Origin: Siphlonurus alternatus
Taxonomy: Eukaryota; Arthropoda; Insecta; Ephemeroptera; Siphlonuridae
Direction of reading: 5' to 3'
DNA length: 64,000 nucleotides
NCBI GenBank assembly: GCA_949825025.1
Contig: OX463788.1
Span: forward strand, 33,467,078 to 33,531,077
Below, one piece after another: positions 45,808 to 59,219 of the stretch. Each line of letters opens with the position of its first letter. Position 1 is the stretch's first letter. The position numbers and the translations under genes were made by a program. The notes under the pieces are model-generated. The model was given only the letters and a program-made list of their open reading frames with translations, searched no databases and was not told where the DNA came from.

Positions 45808-46399
45808 AATTAAGTTAATAAACGAGAGAATCTACCGTCTTTAACTCACTGAATCAATATATTTTTAATATCTACCATTTTTTTATATTTAACTAATAAT
45901 ATAAATCACGAGATTTTAAAATCACATTATCAGATACCCAAAAATAATTATATTTCCTAATATATTGAAGATCACATACGATAATTTTACTACCTTAATT
46001 GGTACAGTTAAGCTGTATTAATTTACTTCTTTAATTATTTTAATTAACAAATTGACTTGTCAATCAGATACATAAAAAATAATATATATATTATATAATA
46101 TTGTTAACATTTGTTTTGCAAGACAAAGAAGGATGAAATGGGTGAGTAAGTTTAGATGAGAAGAAAATTCTGGTGAGTTTTAGGCCATTTAGGACACCGT
46201 TTTAAAATGTATATGATAATATTAATTAGCTTTATAAAATTTGTAAAAAAATCTCAAAGTTTGTATGCAAAGATTTTCTGAAACTGTAGTTTTCTTAATA
46301 TAATTATTATAATACAATAAATTGCTGTACGAAAACAAAATCAGGAAATCAAAAGAAAAACTTTATCTTTCGTAGTCGGTATTTTTACTTATTTATTTC

Positions 46400-47034
46400 T
46401 TATATTTCTCTCATGAATACATAAAAAGCAAGTCAGAGGCAGGAGATACCAAACAGTCCATGAAGAAGAACCTAAAGCGTAAAGTGCATAGTATCCCTGT
46501 GAAACATAGTTGTAGAAAGAAAAATATATTATAACAACGGTAAATACAAAGAATTAAACATTATTGCAAATATAAAGTAAGCTAATACGTGTCAATTACA
46601 ACTTTAGCCATCATATATTATTATACATGGGCCTTAAATTTATTATAAAACAAAGAACCACTCAATGGCCGAAGCTCCAGAGGCAAAAAGAGTTCCACAA
46701 CAAACAAACTTTTACAAAAAATGATTTGAGATGAGCCTCAGAACTAACAAATGGAGGGCTATTCTTATTTTCACTAATAAAACTATTAAAAAAGTAGGCC
46801 CTTATTATGACCTCTACCAAACTGCAACACACGCGCGGCCATTAATGAATATCACATAAAGAGGTTTCAGACAATATTTTTGTTCCAAGCACTTTTTAAA
46901 AAACAAAATATCAATTTACTTCAATAGACTAATAATTAAAGGCAATCTCACCCTCAAGAGTCGAGCAGTAGAGTTTAAAGACTTATCTCGACACATAAGT
47001 TTGGTAGCCGTATTTTGTATTCTTTCAAGTGTGA

Positions 47035-47100
<66 letters not shown>

Positions 47101-47200
47101 CCCACTGAAGTTGGGTGTCAGGCGTACCATAGACCAAAAGAGATCTTACCAAACTTCTGTACACAGATTTAATTTAAGCTCTTCCATCTTACAATAATTT
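46400..47200 (-). pseudogene. Decayed non-LTR reverse transcriptase split by a TA repeat
   Basis: The minus strand reads YRSLVRSLLVYGTPDTQLQW, then a (TA)n block, then FTLERIQNTATKLMCRDKSL; farther on, remnants like SEAHLKSFFVKVCLLWNS. The 3' end is the same family as 39157-39569. Stops, shifts and the repeat make it non-functional. Confidence 0.75.
47037..47098. repeat. (TA)n microsatellite inside the RT relic
   Basis: About 60 bases of TA repeat interrupting the reverse-transcriptase sequence. Confidence 0.95.
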
Positions 47201-47204
47201 AAAT

Positions 47205-48610
47205 TATTAAATAAAAATCCTAACATTGTGACTGCTCTTATAACTTATAGAATACATAAGTATGGGACAATCGAATTAAAAACTTAGCAGCTGATTACAG
47301 TTAGAATATCTGTCCTGTTACTCTTCCAATCATTGGTGAATTCAACAGTTTAATTTCAAGTCTTTTTACCGCTTATTACTTTAATTAGTAGGTTAAAAAC
47401 TAATTGGAAAAAATATAGAAGGGTGCGTTAAAGAGATGTATTATTATTTTTATACCCGTGATTCAAAAATCTCATAACAACAACTCAATTTTTACACACA
47501 TTTGTCATGCAAATAAAATTTTGGTTTCATGCGTACAGATCGGGACTGTCACCGACTTTCTGGTTAATAAGTGTTGCAGTTGCGAGGCATATCTTGAAGT
47601 AGAAGTAACAACCAATTAAGTAGATAAATTGTACAAAGAAAATGGGTTGTTTCTTGGAGCTGCAGCTCTATTAAGTGAGATAAGAGTAAAGTTCAAGATG
47701 TCGCGAGGTGTATGTGCAGTCCATTCAAATATTTGTATTTTGAATGTATGCATGAATGAACAGAAAAAATAAAATTATTATTAAAAAAAAATAAAATAAC
47801 AACAGAGATTACTGCTAATGAAAATATTAATTAAATACTTATGATAATCGACATCAAATCTCAAATCTTATTTAACGAAATTAACGTAACACATACATAA
47901 TTATAATTTGATTATCTGCATTTATGAAGTAAAAACAAGATAAATTTATCATTATATGTATATTGTGTCTGTGCGTACTGTACACTTAATGTGTACTAGC
48001 TGTAAATGAAAATATAATTATATACATTCTAAACAATACCATTTAGAAAATAAAAGATTTAAAAAGGGGTATTCATAAGGGACTTGGCATATATTATTTA
48101 GTACTGTTTTATAGTACAGTACACCATCATGTTTATTACTTGATTTAGTACTGGTTAATATCAAATTAATTACTAATTAAATATTATTTGTTTAACTATA
48201 ATATGTAATATAATATATAAGTTCGTTGTGAATGCCCGCTGATAATGATTTTATTAAACTGTAACTATTTTTTCGTCTTCTCTTATTATTATAAAAATAG
48301 TTTAGTAAAAAGAAGATGTACTTAATTAATACTGTATGTATATATAATATGCTATTTAATGACAGGTCTCATCTTCCTCTAGCTTTATCTTCACTTATTA
48401 TATTAAATATATCAGCTGCTGGGCCGGCCTTAACATCCCAATTTGATTGGTTTGTAAATCGGGGGCATTTTTTTCATGCATGCATGCTCCCCCAACATCA
48501 TTTTCAGGTAATGTAAATAGTACAAATTACAATTCTATTTGGCAATATAATATATATAAATATAACTATAATTTTAAGCTTTTATCCTGCATACTTAACT
48601 CTATATATAT
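47205..48610. other. AT-rich intergenic DNA
   Basis: Nothing recognised. Confidence 0.4.
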
Positions 48611-48614
48611 TAAT

Positions 48615-48767
48615 GGGGGCGATTCACAAAAGAGTTATCCAGCTTTTTATCCACGTTTAGCTTAACCACGTTTAACTATACCTGTTTTATGTGTTAAACC
48701 ACCTAGCTAAACGTGGTTAAGCTAAACGTGGTTAGAAACCTGGCTAACTGCTTCGTGAATCGCGCCC
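48615..48767. mobile_element. MITE with GATTCAC ends and inner repeat hairpin
   Basis: GGGGGCGATTCAC and GTGAATCGCGCCC are inverted ends. Inside, ACGTTTAGCTTAACCACG is repeated and inverted (GCTAAACGTGGTTAAGC), so both small and large hairpins can form. Ends resemble the 20494 family. Confidence 0.75.
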
Positions 48768-48769
48768 AT

Positions 48770-49645
48770 TTATTACATTTTATTTTATTACTGTATATGT
48801 AGAAATCTTTTCCCACTGCTTTTTGCCTCCTATTTTCCATATATCCTCTGCCAATAATGCACTATGTATCATTTATACCACACTGGATTTATTGAATTAA
48901 ATTTTAAGGCCATATGTGCTTGATATTAATATATTTCATAATCTTTCATAACAAACATAAAAATTATATAGCTTATTATCTACCTACAGCTTCCATATAA
49001 AGATTTACATTTAATTGAGTTTCCATAACAACCTTGAGAAATAAACATTTATTACAAGTAAAGATATAATTTTTACAATGTATATTAAAGACTCAATATC
49101 ACTTGCAGTTTTTATGCATAGTGTGTAGAATACACAGCTGTGTGTATGCATCATGCACATTTGCAAGTAAGATTTTTCACATTTCAGGAGGAAAAAATAA
49201 TGAGGATAATTTAGAAGTTTTCTTAATGTGTGTTTAATAAACTTAAATATAAACAGTAGCTCGCATAAAACTATTTACTTTACAAGCACCGTAGCCCCAT
49301 CGAAGACTCATATAGACACTGACTTCTACAGACAACAGCCATAAAAGAAAATATTATCTAATTTTATAAAATAAATAGCAATCCAGATCTGTTCATGTAG
49401 GTATTATAATAATTATTAATAATTGATGTTTTTAAATGAACTCTAGATAACATAATAATATAGTATACATAAACACGAGACATAATAATATGTTAGAGTT
49501 ACTTCTTATTACTTCTTTTTACTTTTTCTTATTACTTATTCTTAATTTTTTTGAAACAATTTGTTTTATGTTACTTATTAACTTCCGCATATAATGTAAT
49601 ATATTATAGCCTAAATATTATACTATTTTCTATTGTGTTATTGCA
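48770..49645. other. AT-rich intergenic DNA
   Basis: Nothing recognised. Confidence 0.4.
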
Positions 49646-49653
49646 TATAATAT

Positions 49654-50284
49654 TGTAACGTAAATTTGAGATGTTATGGGGGTCTGCTCAATTTTTAGGT
49701 AGCTCTTACGTTACTTCCGGGAATTCTTTGCTCCATGATTATCAGTGAAATGATAAGACAAACATTTAAACATCAAAGTCCAAATATTTATTGTAAACTA
49801 AAAATCTCTTGAACAAAACAAAACATAATAATGACGTATAAAACTTACATAGTAAAGAGAGCGGCGGAACCAAACTCGAGCTGAGACAGCGTAACTTTCA
49901 GCGAGAGCGTAGGTGTAGAGAGCGGCGGCGAGCCGAGAGATAGCGAGCGAGAGCGCTAGCACAGAGAGCCGACAACGAAGAAGTGTTGTAAACTGAAGCT
50001 GTCTCGAGTTTGATTCCCGGGTTATTTATACATGTCAATGTAGAGGGTAAAGTTTGGTCACGTGACAGTGACGTTTACTGCGAGGGTTCCCTGGTCCCAT
50101 GTAGAAAAGGAGACGACACCAACGCTAATTTTAATTACTTTACACCTAAGTAGTAAGCGTAGGTTTAGGTTAGGAAAGATGCACCACGCGTGATCGTGAC
50201 GTCATGTATCATCTTCCTGATTGTGAGTGAAAATGACATATGCTGAATGACCAAATATAGAAATAAATTTAAGCATATGTTACA
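49654..50284 (-). mobile_element. Solo LTR of an LTR retrotransposon
   Basis: A 631-base block starting TGTAAC and ending GTTACA, flanked by the duplication ATAT (49650-49653, 50285-50288). In minus orientation it has a proper LTR order: U3 with TGACGTCA and CACGTG, TATA box TATAAATAA (50022-50030), a GC-rich R-like part, AATAAA (49787-49792), then about 130 bases to the CA end. No gag-pol sequence is adjacent, so it arose by LTR-LTR recombination. BEL/Pao or Ty3/gypsy type cannot be decided. Confidence 0.8.
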
Positions 50285-50789
50285 ATATATAGTTTGTTTC
50301 CTGTACTTCCGCCATAAAGTCAGTTTAAATTAATTTTTTTCTTTTTCCTTCTGCTCGAGCTTAAAGCTCATAGAGGTCAAAACTATAAAATTGTAATTTT
50401 CTAAAATTGTATTATGTATTCTATAATAATAAATAAAAAAAAAAGAGTTTTACGTCCTTAATCATGAGGTTCAAATTGTAATTAAACAATATTATAATAT
50501 AATGTAAATATCTGCATGGATATGATAAACTTCATTGTGCTTTGATTTATTGTTAGTATATAAGTCTTGACAAGATCTATATTTTGGTATTGTAATTTAA
50601 TCACTGTATACTGCCTAATGATCAAATAAATATTTCTAATTAATTTAATTGTTATAATTATTACTTATCAAAATTAATTATGAAATAAATAATTAAATTA
50701 CTGACGTTTTTTTTTTTCATTTTTATTGATTTTTTCTATTTTACTTTATTTTATTTTATAGTCAATTAAAAACAACAAAAAAAGCAATT

Positions 50790-50857
50790 AACGTAGCACA
50801 TTTCTTGCGTACCAACATCACATGAGGAATTGAGGTCGTGGGTTCGAATCCAATTTA
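50790..50857 (+). repeat. tRNA-like relic with B box
   Basis: GTGGGTTCGAATCCAA contains an exact pol III B box (GGTTCGAATCC, about 50840-50850) and a weak A-box-like TAGCACATTTCTTGCG lies about 50 bases before. The arms do not pair well; probably a SINE fragment, not a tRNA gene. Confidence 0.4.
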
Positions 50858-51481
50858 AGGTGTTATATTTTTTATCCTCGGACAAATACGATTCGGCACA
50901 CTTTAGAATGAGAAGGGCTTCTTTCTACAATTAAGTTTCCATGGTTTATAATATACCGAATGATAAAGGCAGTTTGAGCTAGGACATCAGCTGATCGCTG
51001 ATTGCAATGCATCTGCTTACGTTAACCCTGCCTTTAAATTATATTTTAAAATTCTGTTTGTTTAAACGTAAAAATTCATATTTATATAATTGCAATAGTG
51101 ATTCACACATTCACAGTACAACAGAAGAAATAGGGATAAAGCCACAGTAGAGAGACATAATTCCACGTAGTGTGAGAAAAAATCCTTTTATCAGACTGCT
51201 AAAATATATTACTTTGACCTAATCGTTTGAGAGATATTCATATTGACATTCAAACCAATTTAAAAAAGTTTCTAATTGGTAAAGAATTTTATTATATATA
51301 CATACATACGCATATATATATACTGTATATATATGCTGTAATGCAATAATTATATTATTCTTATTATACATGTATAATGTATGTTATACATAATATATAC
51401 ATATTGTTAGTAGTAATATGATGACTATGATGTATTGATATTATTATATGACAAATAACAACTACTAAGAATAATAATGCA

Positions 51482-51597
51482 TTTTAAGAAGCGTTTTTCT
51501 TACCTGTTATACGTGGCATGAAATAAAATTCTAAAATTAGCTTCTAAAGAAAACACTTCTTAAATCGCTCCTTAATAATGTTTGCTGAATCGCTCTC
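51482..51597. mobile_element. Truncated copy of the ATTCACGAAG MITE
   Basis: TTTTAAGAAGCGTTTTTCTT then ACCTGTTA matches the centre of the element at 20494-21049; the right side ends TAAATCGCTCCTTAA then GCTGAATCGCTC. Confidence 0.65.
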
Positions 51598-54500
51598 AAA
51601 AATTTTTCACAAACACGAAGAAAATTTACTTAGACTACGAAACATTAGTACTGCTTCATGAATTTTTATGCATGAGATCTTTTATTTTAAATTACCAAAA
51701 CAATACCAGAGTTGAATTAGCATTTTAAAAAAGGTGAATAAAAAGTAATCGCAATGTATTTAAATAATTTCCCTAATTTTTTGCTTTCCTCTGTGCTATA
51801 ATTTTTATTTAAAATCAACATTTTTAAAACGCCTGTTTATTTTGGAAACAAAAATAATGATATTTTAAAAAGGGTTCGATAATGATAATCATGTAATGCA
51901 TATTTGGCTATTTTTTCAATTTTTTGTATTGAAGATATCTATTAAAGTACGCTTGCAGATATATAAATAAGCAAAAAAAATTAAATTTGGTTACTGAATG
52001 TAAAATTATGTAAAAAAATTTGTTTTATATATAACTTGTGTTTTTAATAAACATATATTTATCAAGTACATTTTATTTATGCATATATTTTATAATTATT
52101 ATGATTAAATAAGAAAATGAGTTTGCAGTTTTATTGACATTCACAAAAAAAAAAAAAAAAAAAATAGAGTACGTGGGATCTATGTAGGTGATAACCAGCC
52201 TCAGTATCAGTGATCTGGGTTAATATTAACCTTTACAACGAGAAAGCTATAGATAGTGGTTCTCTCCTGGTTACCTTTCTGTTTATATTATTCTCCTAAG
52301 TGAATCCTATTATTTCTCACCTTAATTGAAAAAAAGAACGTTAAATAAATTTTGTAGCATGGTATATCAAAAAATTAGCTCGAGGATCAATGATTACATG
52401 AAAATAATTATACACAATAAATGATATGTGTTATGTGTGTTACCTACACATTGTAGGTATATTTAATTAAGATGTAGTCTGAACAAAGTTTCCTTTTTAG
52501 TCAAATGTGTGTTGGGAGGAAGAAAAAGAAAAAAAAGTCAACAAAGTTTTGAGAGTGAAAGAAAAAGGCAGAGAGAGAGAGAGAGATTGAGTCAGAGTTG
52601 TTCCAAGTCAAGCTGCGTTGATAGAGAAATGTAGTTAGTTAAGATTGCGTCGGTAGGGAACCACGATCGCGGCCTGGTCGCGGCCGCCGCCTCGGGACGG
52701 TGGTGAGCGGTGAAACTTGAGCTCTGATATAAGAAACCCCCATCTTTGAAACCCACCTTCTCCTCACCTCAAGTAAAATATCACCAGACTATAACTGACG
52801 GCATCAGTAAAATTCAATCGATTTTTTTAATTAATGTATAAAAAATCCACCATTAAGTAAATTTTATATAACTCATTCAACTCATTGTGATATATTATAT
52901 ATTATCCAATATCCAACATTAAAAAATATACTTTACTTTCAATCAAATCACGAAACAAGCTACTAAAACAGCAAAAAAGTTTCATTTATGAGATTTTTAT
53001 ATAAATATAAAGTAGTTTTTATATTTTATACGTAGAATTTTTTTATCAAATAATAATATACACTATATAATATATATTGTATTAATCTGCTGATGCTGAT
53101 TCGATCACTTACCGTTTTATAAAAAAAAATGTTTAACTTAAATGAAGCTCAAATTGTGAACTTTATTTTTCTGACTATAACCAGAGATAAAGAAGAAAAT
53201 ATCGGAAAGAAGAAGAATTAAGAAGATATATATAATAATTATATCGCTGCACAACTTCTTAACTGCTTACAAATTAACTTATATAATATATTCCAGCAAT
53301 GAGCTTTTTTTATACAAACAATACTCATATTTATATATTTTACTTTCAATATGAAGTTTACTTTCATTTCAATAAATGAAGTGATTGAAGAATATGACGG
53401 GAACAAAAACATATTATTTGATCATTTCAGTTGCTTATTATTTTTGAATATATTAAACATATTTTATCATTATTCTTGATAGTGGAAAATTTTATGAATG
53501 CTGTAAATTTTCTTACGACTTTTGGCCGATTTGTCAGAAAGCATAAAGGTTAACATTATTAGAAATAAATTCTTTTTTTTTTAACAGATTGAATGCTCAC
53601 ATCGACGCTTCAACAAATAAATTGATCTTACGATGACGTTAAAGCATGCAATCGGTTGCAGTATTTTTATTATTTATTTTTATATTTTTTTTTAATTCCT
53701 CATGAATTATTTGAAAGAATATCAGTCCATAATTTTACACCCAACTTATGAATAAAAATCGCATGCAACTTGTCCATTTCTTGCTTTTAGCTCATTAATT
53801 AAATAAGTATCTGAAATTTTGGAGAAAGTGAAGCCCTGCTTAAATAAATTGCTACCGACGTAATTGACATGCAAACACACACAAGCATATACTGTATAAT
53901 ATACTGTGTATGTATTTATATTTATACATAGTAATAAGTTAATTACTTAAAGTAAAACCTTAATACATTCATATAGACGTAAAGATACGGTAAATTTAAT
54001 TTTACCTCATCACTTATTATACTATAACTCTGCATACCATCAGAGGTGCTTCTGCCAATTTATAAACAAACAAAAAGGCATAAAAAATAGTATTTATAAT
54101 TTATTGTTTTTCAATTTAATAATTTTTTCCGTTCGATATTATTGCATCACAAGTTCTATAAAAAATTATATTACATAAAAACAATATTAAATTTGTTTTA
54201 CTCAAATAATAAGATAAAAAAAGTTCTGCTGGCTTAAGCTAATTATGCATTATAATCTCAACATTATAACAACAAAAGACAGTGGCAACATGATATATAT
54301 ATTATATATATATATATATATATATTTTTATTTCAAATCATTTCGCTTGTACAGATAATAGTATACAGATAATGTATAATATTATATATATATGTTATAA
54401 GGAGCTATTAGGTAAAATTAATATCAATTTCATTGTGATATAATAATAAGCATATATATAATATATATAAAGACGTTACCTGGTTCGGTGGTAAAGTCAA

Positions 54501-55823
54501 AGTGAAATCTCTTTGAGTTATATCCATTAGTACTCGGTCTGACAGCAGCCTTGCTAAAGAAGAAATCTCAAACAGCATGAAATGTTCGCTTATAGTAGTT
54601 GGTTTATGTGGAAGACATTTCGCAGAATACGAAGCAAAATCTGAATATTGGAAGTCTCATGATGCTTTACTTGCAGACTTGTGCTACTGTTGCTATATAT
54701 ATTAGCAGTATAACTGCTGAGTGACTGTGAGGGTGAAAGAGAAGTTTACCAAGATCGGATCAATTAACACACTTCTGGCTTATTACATTGGATGTTTGAT
54801 CCCAATCCTTGTTAACTTGTTAACATATATATATATAAAGCTTACTTGTTTTCCTTATTACTTTAATTTATTACACAAAATTAATTTCATTAATGCAATA
54901 GTATTAACTTTATACACAAAAGTATTATATATAATACACAAATTTGGAATATATTAAGTTGAAAATATTTTATTGTTTTGATTTAAAAACTACTATTATA
55001 ATTAATAAATGAATCGTTCTAGTATGAATTTTAATTGTTAATTTTTTTTTCATTGTATTCATAAATTACAGATTAGATATACACAAAGGAAAAGAGTAAC
55101 GTTTATATACTCGTATTTCAATCGAGCAGAGGGAAAATCAAAATTTTCACGTCTGATATAGCAAAGATACCGTCATAAAAAAAGATAATTGAATACATAT
55201 GTATATAAAATAATATAAATAAATATTTCAATATGCAAAATTACTGCGAGGTAAAAAAAAAAAAAAAAAAAAAAACATAATACACATAAACATGCACAAC
55301 ACAATAGACAATAGTTGAGAAATAAAAGTAATCTTTAAGCATAATACGCTGATACAGCATATTTTGATGTTATAGGTTATTACTATAAAATTTCGAGATT
55401 ACTTTAAAGTTTTCAATGTTTATTTTAAATGGACAAGTTTGGTGCATGAAATGTATTTTTTCAAAAATGTTGTGCCAACACAAAGTTATAAATTATAAAA
55501 TGAATACTTTCAGTTCAAGAACTAATTTTAATTAAATATTGATATTTTTCCGATTGGGATGGTGCCCCTGAATTATGCCTTGCCTATATATGATATAATA
55601 TGATCAACAACTCGCGGCGCTGTGAGATTGACTGTTGATCTGCCTTGATTGTTAGTTAAAAAGTTACACATGTACAATGTTTAATTATATTTTTATAGTA
55701 ATAAGTTAATTACTACTTGTTGTTTTTATAAATGTAAAAATAAATATTGATTTTTATTGATACATGAATGAAATGAATTTAAAATACTACATATATCAAA
55801 GTGATTTATTATTATTTAACAGA

Positions 55824-55826
<3 letters not shown>

Positions 55827-55902
<76 letters not shown>
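55827..55902. repeat. (TA)n microsatellite
   Basis: About 75 bases of pure TA repeat. Confidence 0.97.
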
Positions 55903-55905
<3 letters not shown>

Positions 55906-56172
55906 CTTAAATTTTTTGCACGGTATGCAAAAATAGCCTTGATAAGTGCTCTTGGACACCTTAAAAGTGTTAAAATACTATACATTTTGGGTTTGAAAGG
56001 ATTCAGGACCTTTGACTCAATGACCACGAGTCGCAACACATTCAAGAAAGTATTTACAGAAACGCAATCAGATATTTATAAATATATAGTATAAATACGT
56101 AAAAAAATACAAATATCCATTTTACTAGTTATTAACTGTAATATTTTTAAGGGCAAATAAAATACTGTAGAA

Positions 56173-56275
<103 letters not shown>

Positions 56276-56382
56276 GTAACAAATATTTTTTCACACTTAA
56301 AATAATAATATTTTTACAGTAGCTGCAGGCTGAATTACGATCAGCACTTCTTGTTTAATTATTATAGGATTATTACAATCTA

Positions 56383-56702
56383 TAGAGTATTGACCTCAAT
56401 TTTTTTATTGCAGAAATGGATAGAGGGTGAAAAGTTATGCTACCCTAATTTTTTTTTAAGATTTTTTAGAGCCCGGGAAGTATGTTTAAAAAATTATTGA
56501 AAGTCCTTTTTGTGACGTCACGTGGCGGCAAGTCCTATCTTTTTCTTAAGGAGCGGCGTCTCGTGACGTCACATAAAGAACTTTCAATAATTTTTTAAAA
56601 ATAGTTCCCGGACTCTAAAAATTCTGAAAAAATCAAGGTAGCATAACTTTGCACCCTCTATCCATTTCTGCAATAAAAAATTTTGAGGTCGATACTCCAT
56701 TA
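56383..56702. mobile_element. CRE-MITE family, copy C
   Basis: Ends TATAGAGTATTGACCTCA and inverse GAGGTCGATACTCCATTA; TGACGTCA at 56513-56520 and 56564-56571. Nearly full-length match to 13913-14234. Confidence 0.87.
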
Positions 56703-56704
56703 TT

Positions 56705-57805
56705 TTATTTTATTATGTATTAACATGAATAAAAAAAAAAAAAAAAACGGAAGCACAATTTAGAATAACATAAGGTGACGTGACCAAAATACTGTTCGAC
56801 TTATCAGTTATTTGTGCAGTTGCAAGTGTTCAGGTTATTATTTATTTCAAGCAGTATTTTCTTGACATTATTAATAGTTAAGGTATATAATAGCTGTTAT
56901 ATTATAGGTGAATAATTTTTTTAACTACTTTCACACGTGTGTCTAACTTGTCTACTCCAAGAGTATAACCTATATACAACCACAGAAAACCGTCAATAAA
57001 AATGCAGTTGGCACTTAAGTTAAATAATAAAAGCACCTCTTAAGTACAGAAAGTATATACAGTGATCGCATTGCAAGCAAGCGCACTCAGGAACGCTCAC
57101 TAACTGGCATACAGTAAGGGGCGAACCGAAGCTATGGACACAATGCAGATTAAAAGCTCGTCACATAAACGACAGTGCCACCCACATTGCTTGGTACTTT
57201 ACTTCACTTCACTGAACGCAGTTTAGATAGGTAATAAAAGAGTAATTTAGTAATTGAAGTTTGTTGTACTTCCAGATACAAAATTCATACCTAGAAACAT
57301 CGTAATTGCTTTTGCAGCCGCAATGTAAATTTGATTTTGAAATTAAATAATAATAATAAAAAAAATCATACGGTAAGTTGTACACACTGATATTTCAATT
57401 ATTAAATAAAAATAGTAGCTATTACGTAGTCCCTCTGTTTCAAACAAAAAATAAAACAATCAGGAACATTTTTAAAGGCCTTTTTCCTCCTTCCTACATG
57501 TTTTAAATCTTTAGCAATATATTTAATGTTTGTGTTACGATGAAATCTGTTTCAAACATGTAAATTGAAAATAAAAAATAAGCAGTATTTGATGAAAAAA
57601 AATATATAATACATATTATTTTCAGTTTTTTTTTTTATTATTATTCTCGTCTTAGTTTACAAAAGGGAAAGAGCGGAGTGGCCAAACAATCAGGCTTTCT
57701 AAAAATTTTGAGTAATTTTGATTAATTGTGATGATAAGCAAAAATATTAATGTATAGTTGTATACATTTTTGATTTTTTTTTATAAACATCTTTACTTCC
57801 AACTG
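56705..57805. other. AT-rich intergenic DNA with a GC-richer islet
   Basis: The islet at about 57060-57200 (AACGCTCACTAACTGGC) has no open frame of note. Confidence 0.3.
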
Positions 57806-57811
57806 CACACC

Positions 57812-58040
57812 CAGGCGCGGATCCAAGGGGGGGGGCTGAGGGGGCTGCAGCCCCCCCTCCCCGAAATTTTGGATTTAACATGGGCAATATAGGCACTTCC
57901 CCCACTCCAATTTCTTTAACATTGGCCTTATGGAGGCAGCCCCCCCCCCAATTTTTCAGCCCCCCCCCCAATTTTTCAGCCCCCCCCCAATTTTTCAGCC
58001 CCCCCCCCCCCCCCGAATTTTTTTCCTGGATCCGCGCCTG
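57812..58040. mobile_element. hAT-type MITE, CAGGCGCGGATCC ends, copy 2
   Basis: Same ends as 38098; flanked by TGCACACC (57804-57811) and TGCACACT (58041-58048), an 8-base duplication with one change. Its C-rich half has about three tandem AATTTTTCAGCCCCC units absent from copy 1. Confidence 0.9.
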
Positions 58041-58154
58041 TGCACACTTTCTTTAGATTTTTAGATAGACAAAAGAGCAATGGTAGCTTGAACTGATGTC
58101 ATTCGTTGTACTTCCAAATAATTCGTATTACTCATAGATAAGCCAGGACACTTG

Positions 58155-58294
58155 ATATATCGTCGCCTCAGAATGCAAGTCGCGTAAGTACAAAAAAATT
58201 TGATGCAACTTTGAACCTTATTTCAATATAACTTAAAGCTCAAAGTCCCATCAATTTTTTTTTGTACTTACGCGACTTGCATTCTGAGGCGACG

Positions 58295-58300
<6 letters not shown>
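58155..58300. mobile_element. Foldback MITE ending in a TA microsatellite
   Basis: ATATATCGTCGCCTCAGAAT and the inverse at 58281-58300; arms of about 60 bases (TGCAAGTCGCGTAAGTAC). The right end runs directly into (TA)n. Confidence 0.8.

Positions 58301-58364
<64 letters not shown>
58301..58364. repeat. (TA)n microsatellite
   Basis: TA repeat between the MITE and the AATAG array. Confidence 0.95.
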
Positions 58365-58368
<4 letters not shown>

Positions 58369-58619
58369 AGAATAGAATAGAATAGAATAGAATAGAATAG
58401 AATAGAATAGAATAGAATAGAATAGAATAGAATAGAATAGAATAGAATAGAATAGAATAGAATAGAATAGAATAGAATAGAATAGAATAGAATAGAATAG
58501 AATAGAATAGAATAGAATAGAATAGAATAGAATAGAATAGAATAGAATAGAATAGAATAGAATAGAATAGAATAGAATAGAATAGAATAGAATAGAATAG
58601 AATAGAATAGAATAGAATA
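58365..58619. repeat. (AATAG)n array
   Basis: About 50 uninterrupted 5-base units. On the minus strand these are TTCTA units joined to AATAAATTA, the tail of a non-LTR element. Confidence 0.97.
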
Positions 58620-58700
58620 ATTTATTGATTCCTTTGACATACAAATTGTGTGGAATAAGTCAAAACATACAGTAACACACATACATACATGATCACACAA
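58620..58700 (-). mobile_element. 3' end of a non-LTR element
   Basis: On the minus strand ACACAATTTGTATGTCAAAG then GAATCAATAAATT precedes the TTCTA array. A related 3' end is at 2140-2220 and the same tail motif is at 1243. Confidence 0.55.
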
Positions 58701-58948
58701 TACAAAAGTCAGAACAATTTCAATATATTAATTGCAAATAGAAATAGGAAAAAAAATCTTATATTATTATAATTATATAGATATATTAGAAATATATTAA
58801 GTTCATACATTTATTTCAATCTATTTTTAATATAAACATTTTTATCTGATTTAGCATTAGCTTGATTTGGATATATGGAATAAAAATTCTGAGTATGTAA
58901 ATATACATATATATATACATATACATATATATATAAGTATGTATATAT

Positions 58949-59151
58949 ATATGCATACATACATACATACATACATACATACATACATACATACATACAT
59001 ACATACATACATACATACATACATACATACATACATACATACATACATACATACATACATACATACATACACACATACATACATACATACATACATACAT
59101 ACATACATACATACATACATACATACATACATACATACATACATACATACA

Positions 59152-59180
<29 letters not shown>
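58949..59180. repeat. (ATAC)n array
   Basis: About 57 ATAC units with one ACAC interruption near 59070. Confidence 0.97.

Positions 59181-59211
<31 letters not shown>
59178..59211. repeat. (TA)n microsatellite
   Basis: TA repeat continuing from the ATAC array. Confidence 0.93.
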
Positions 59212-59215
<4 letters not shown>

Positions 59216-59219
59216 CATC

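Noticed and set aside
50790..50857. Functional tRNA gene
   Set aside because: Only the B box is convincing; arms do not pair.
58365..59211. CRISPR-like array
   Set aside because: Repeat units are 4-5 bases with no spacers, in a eukaryotic window.
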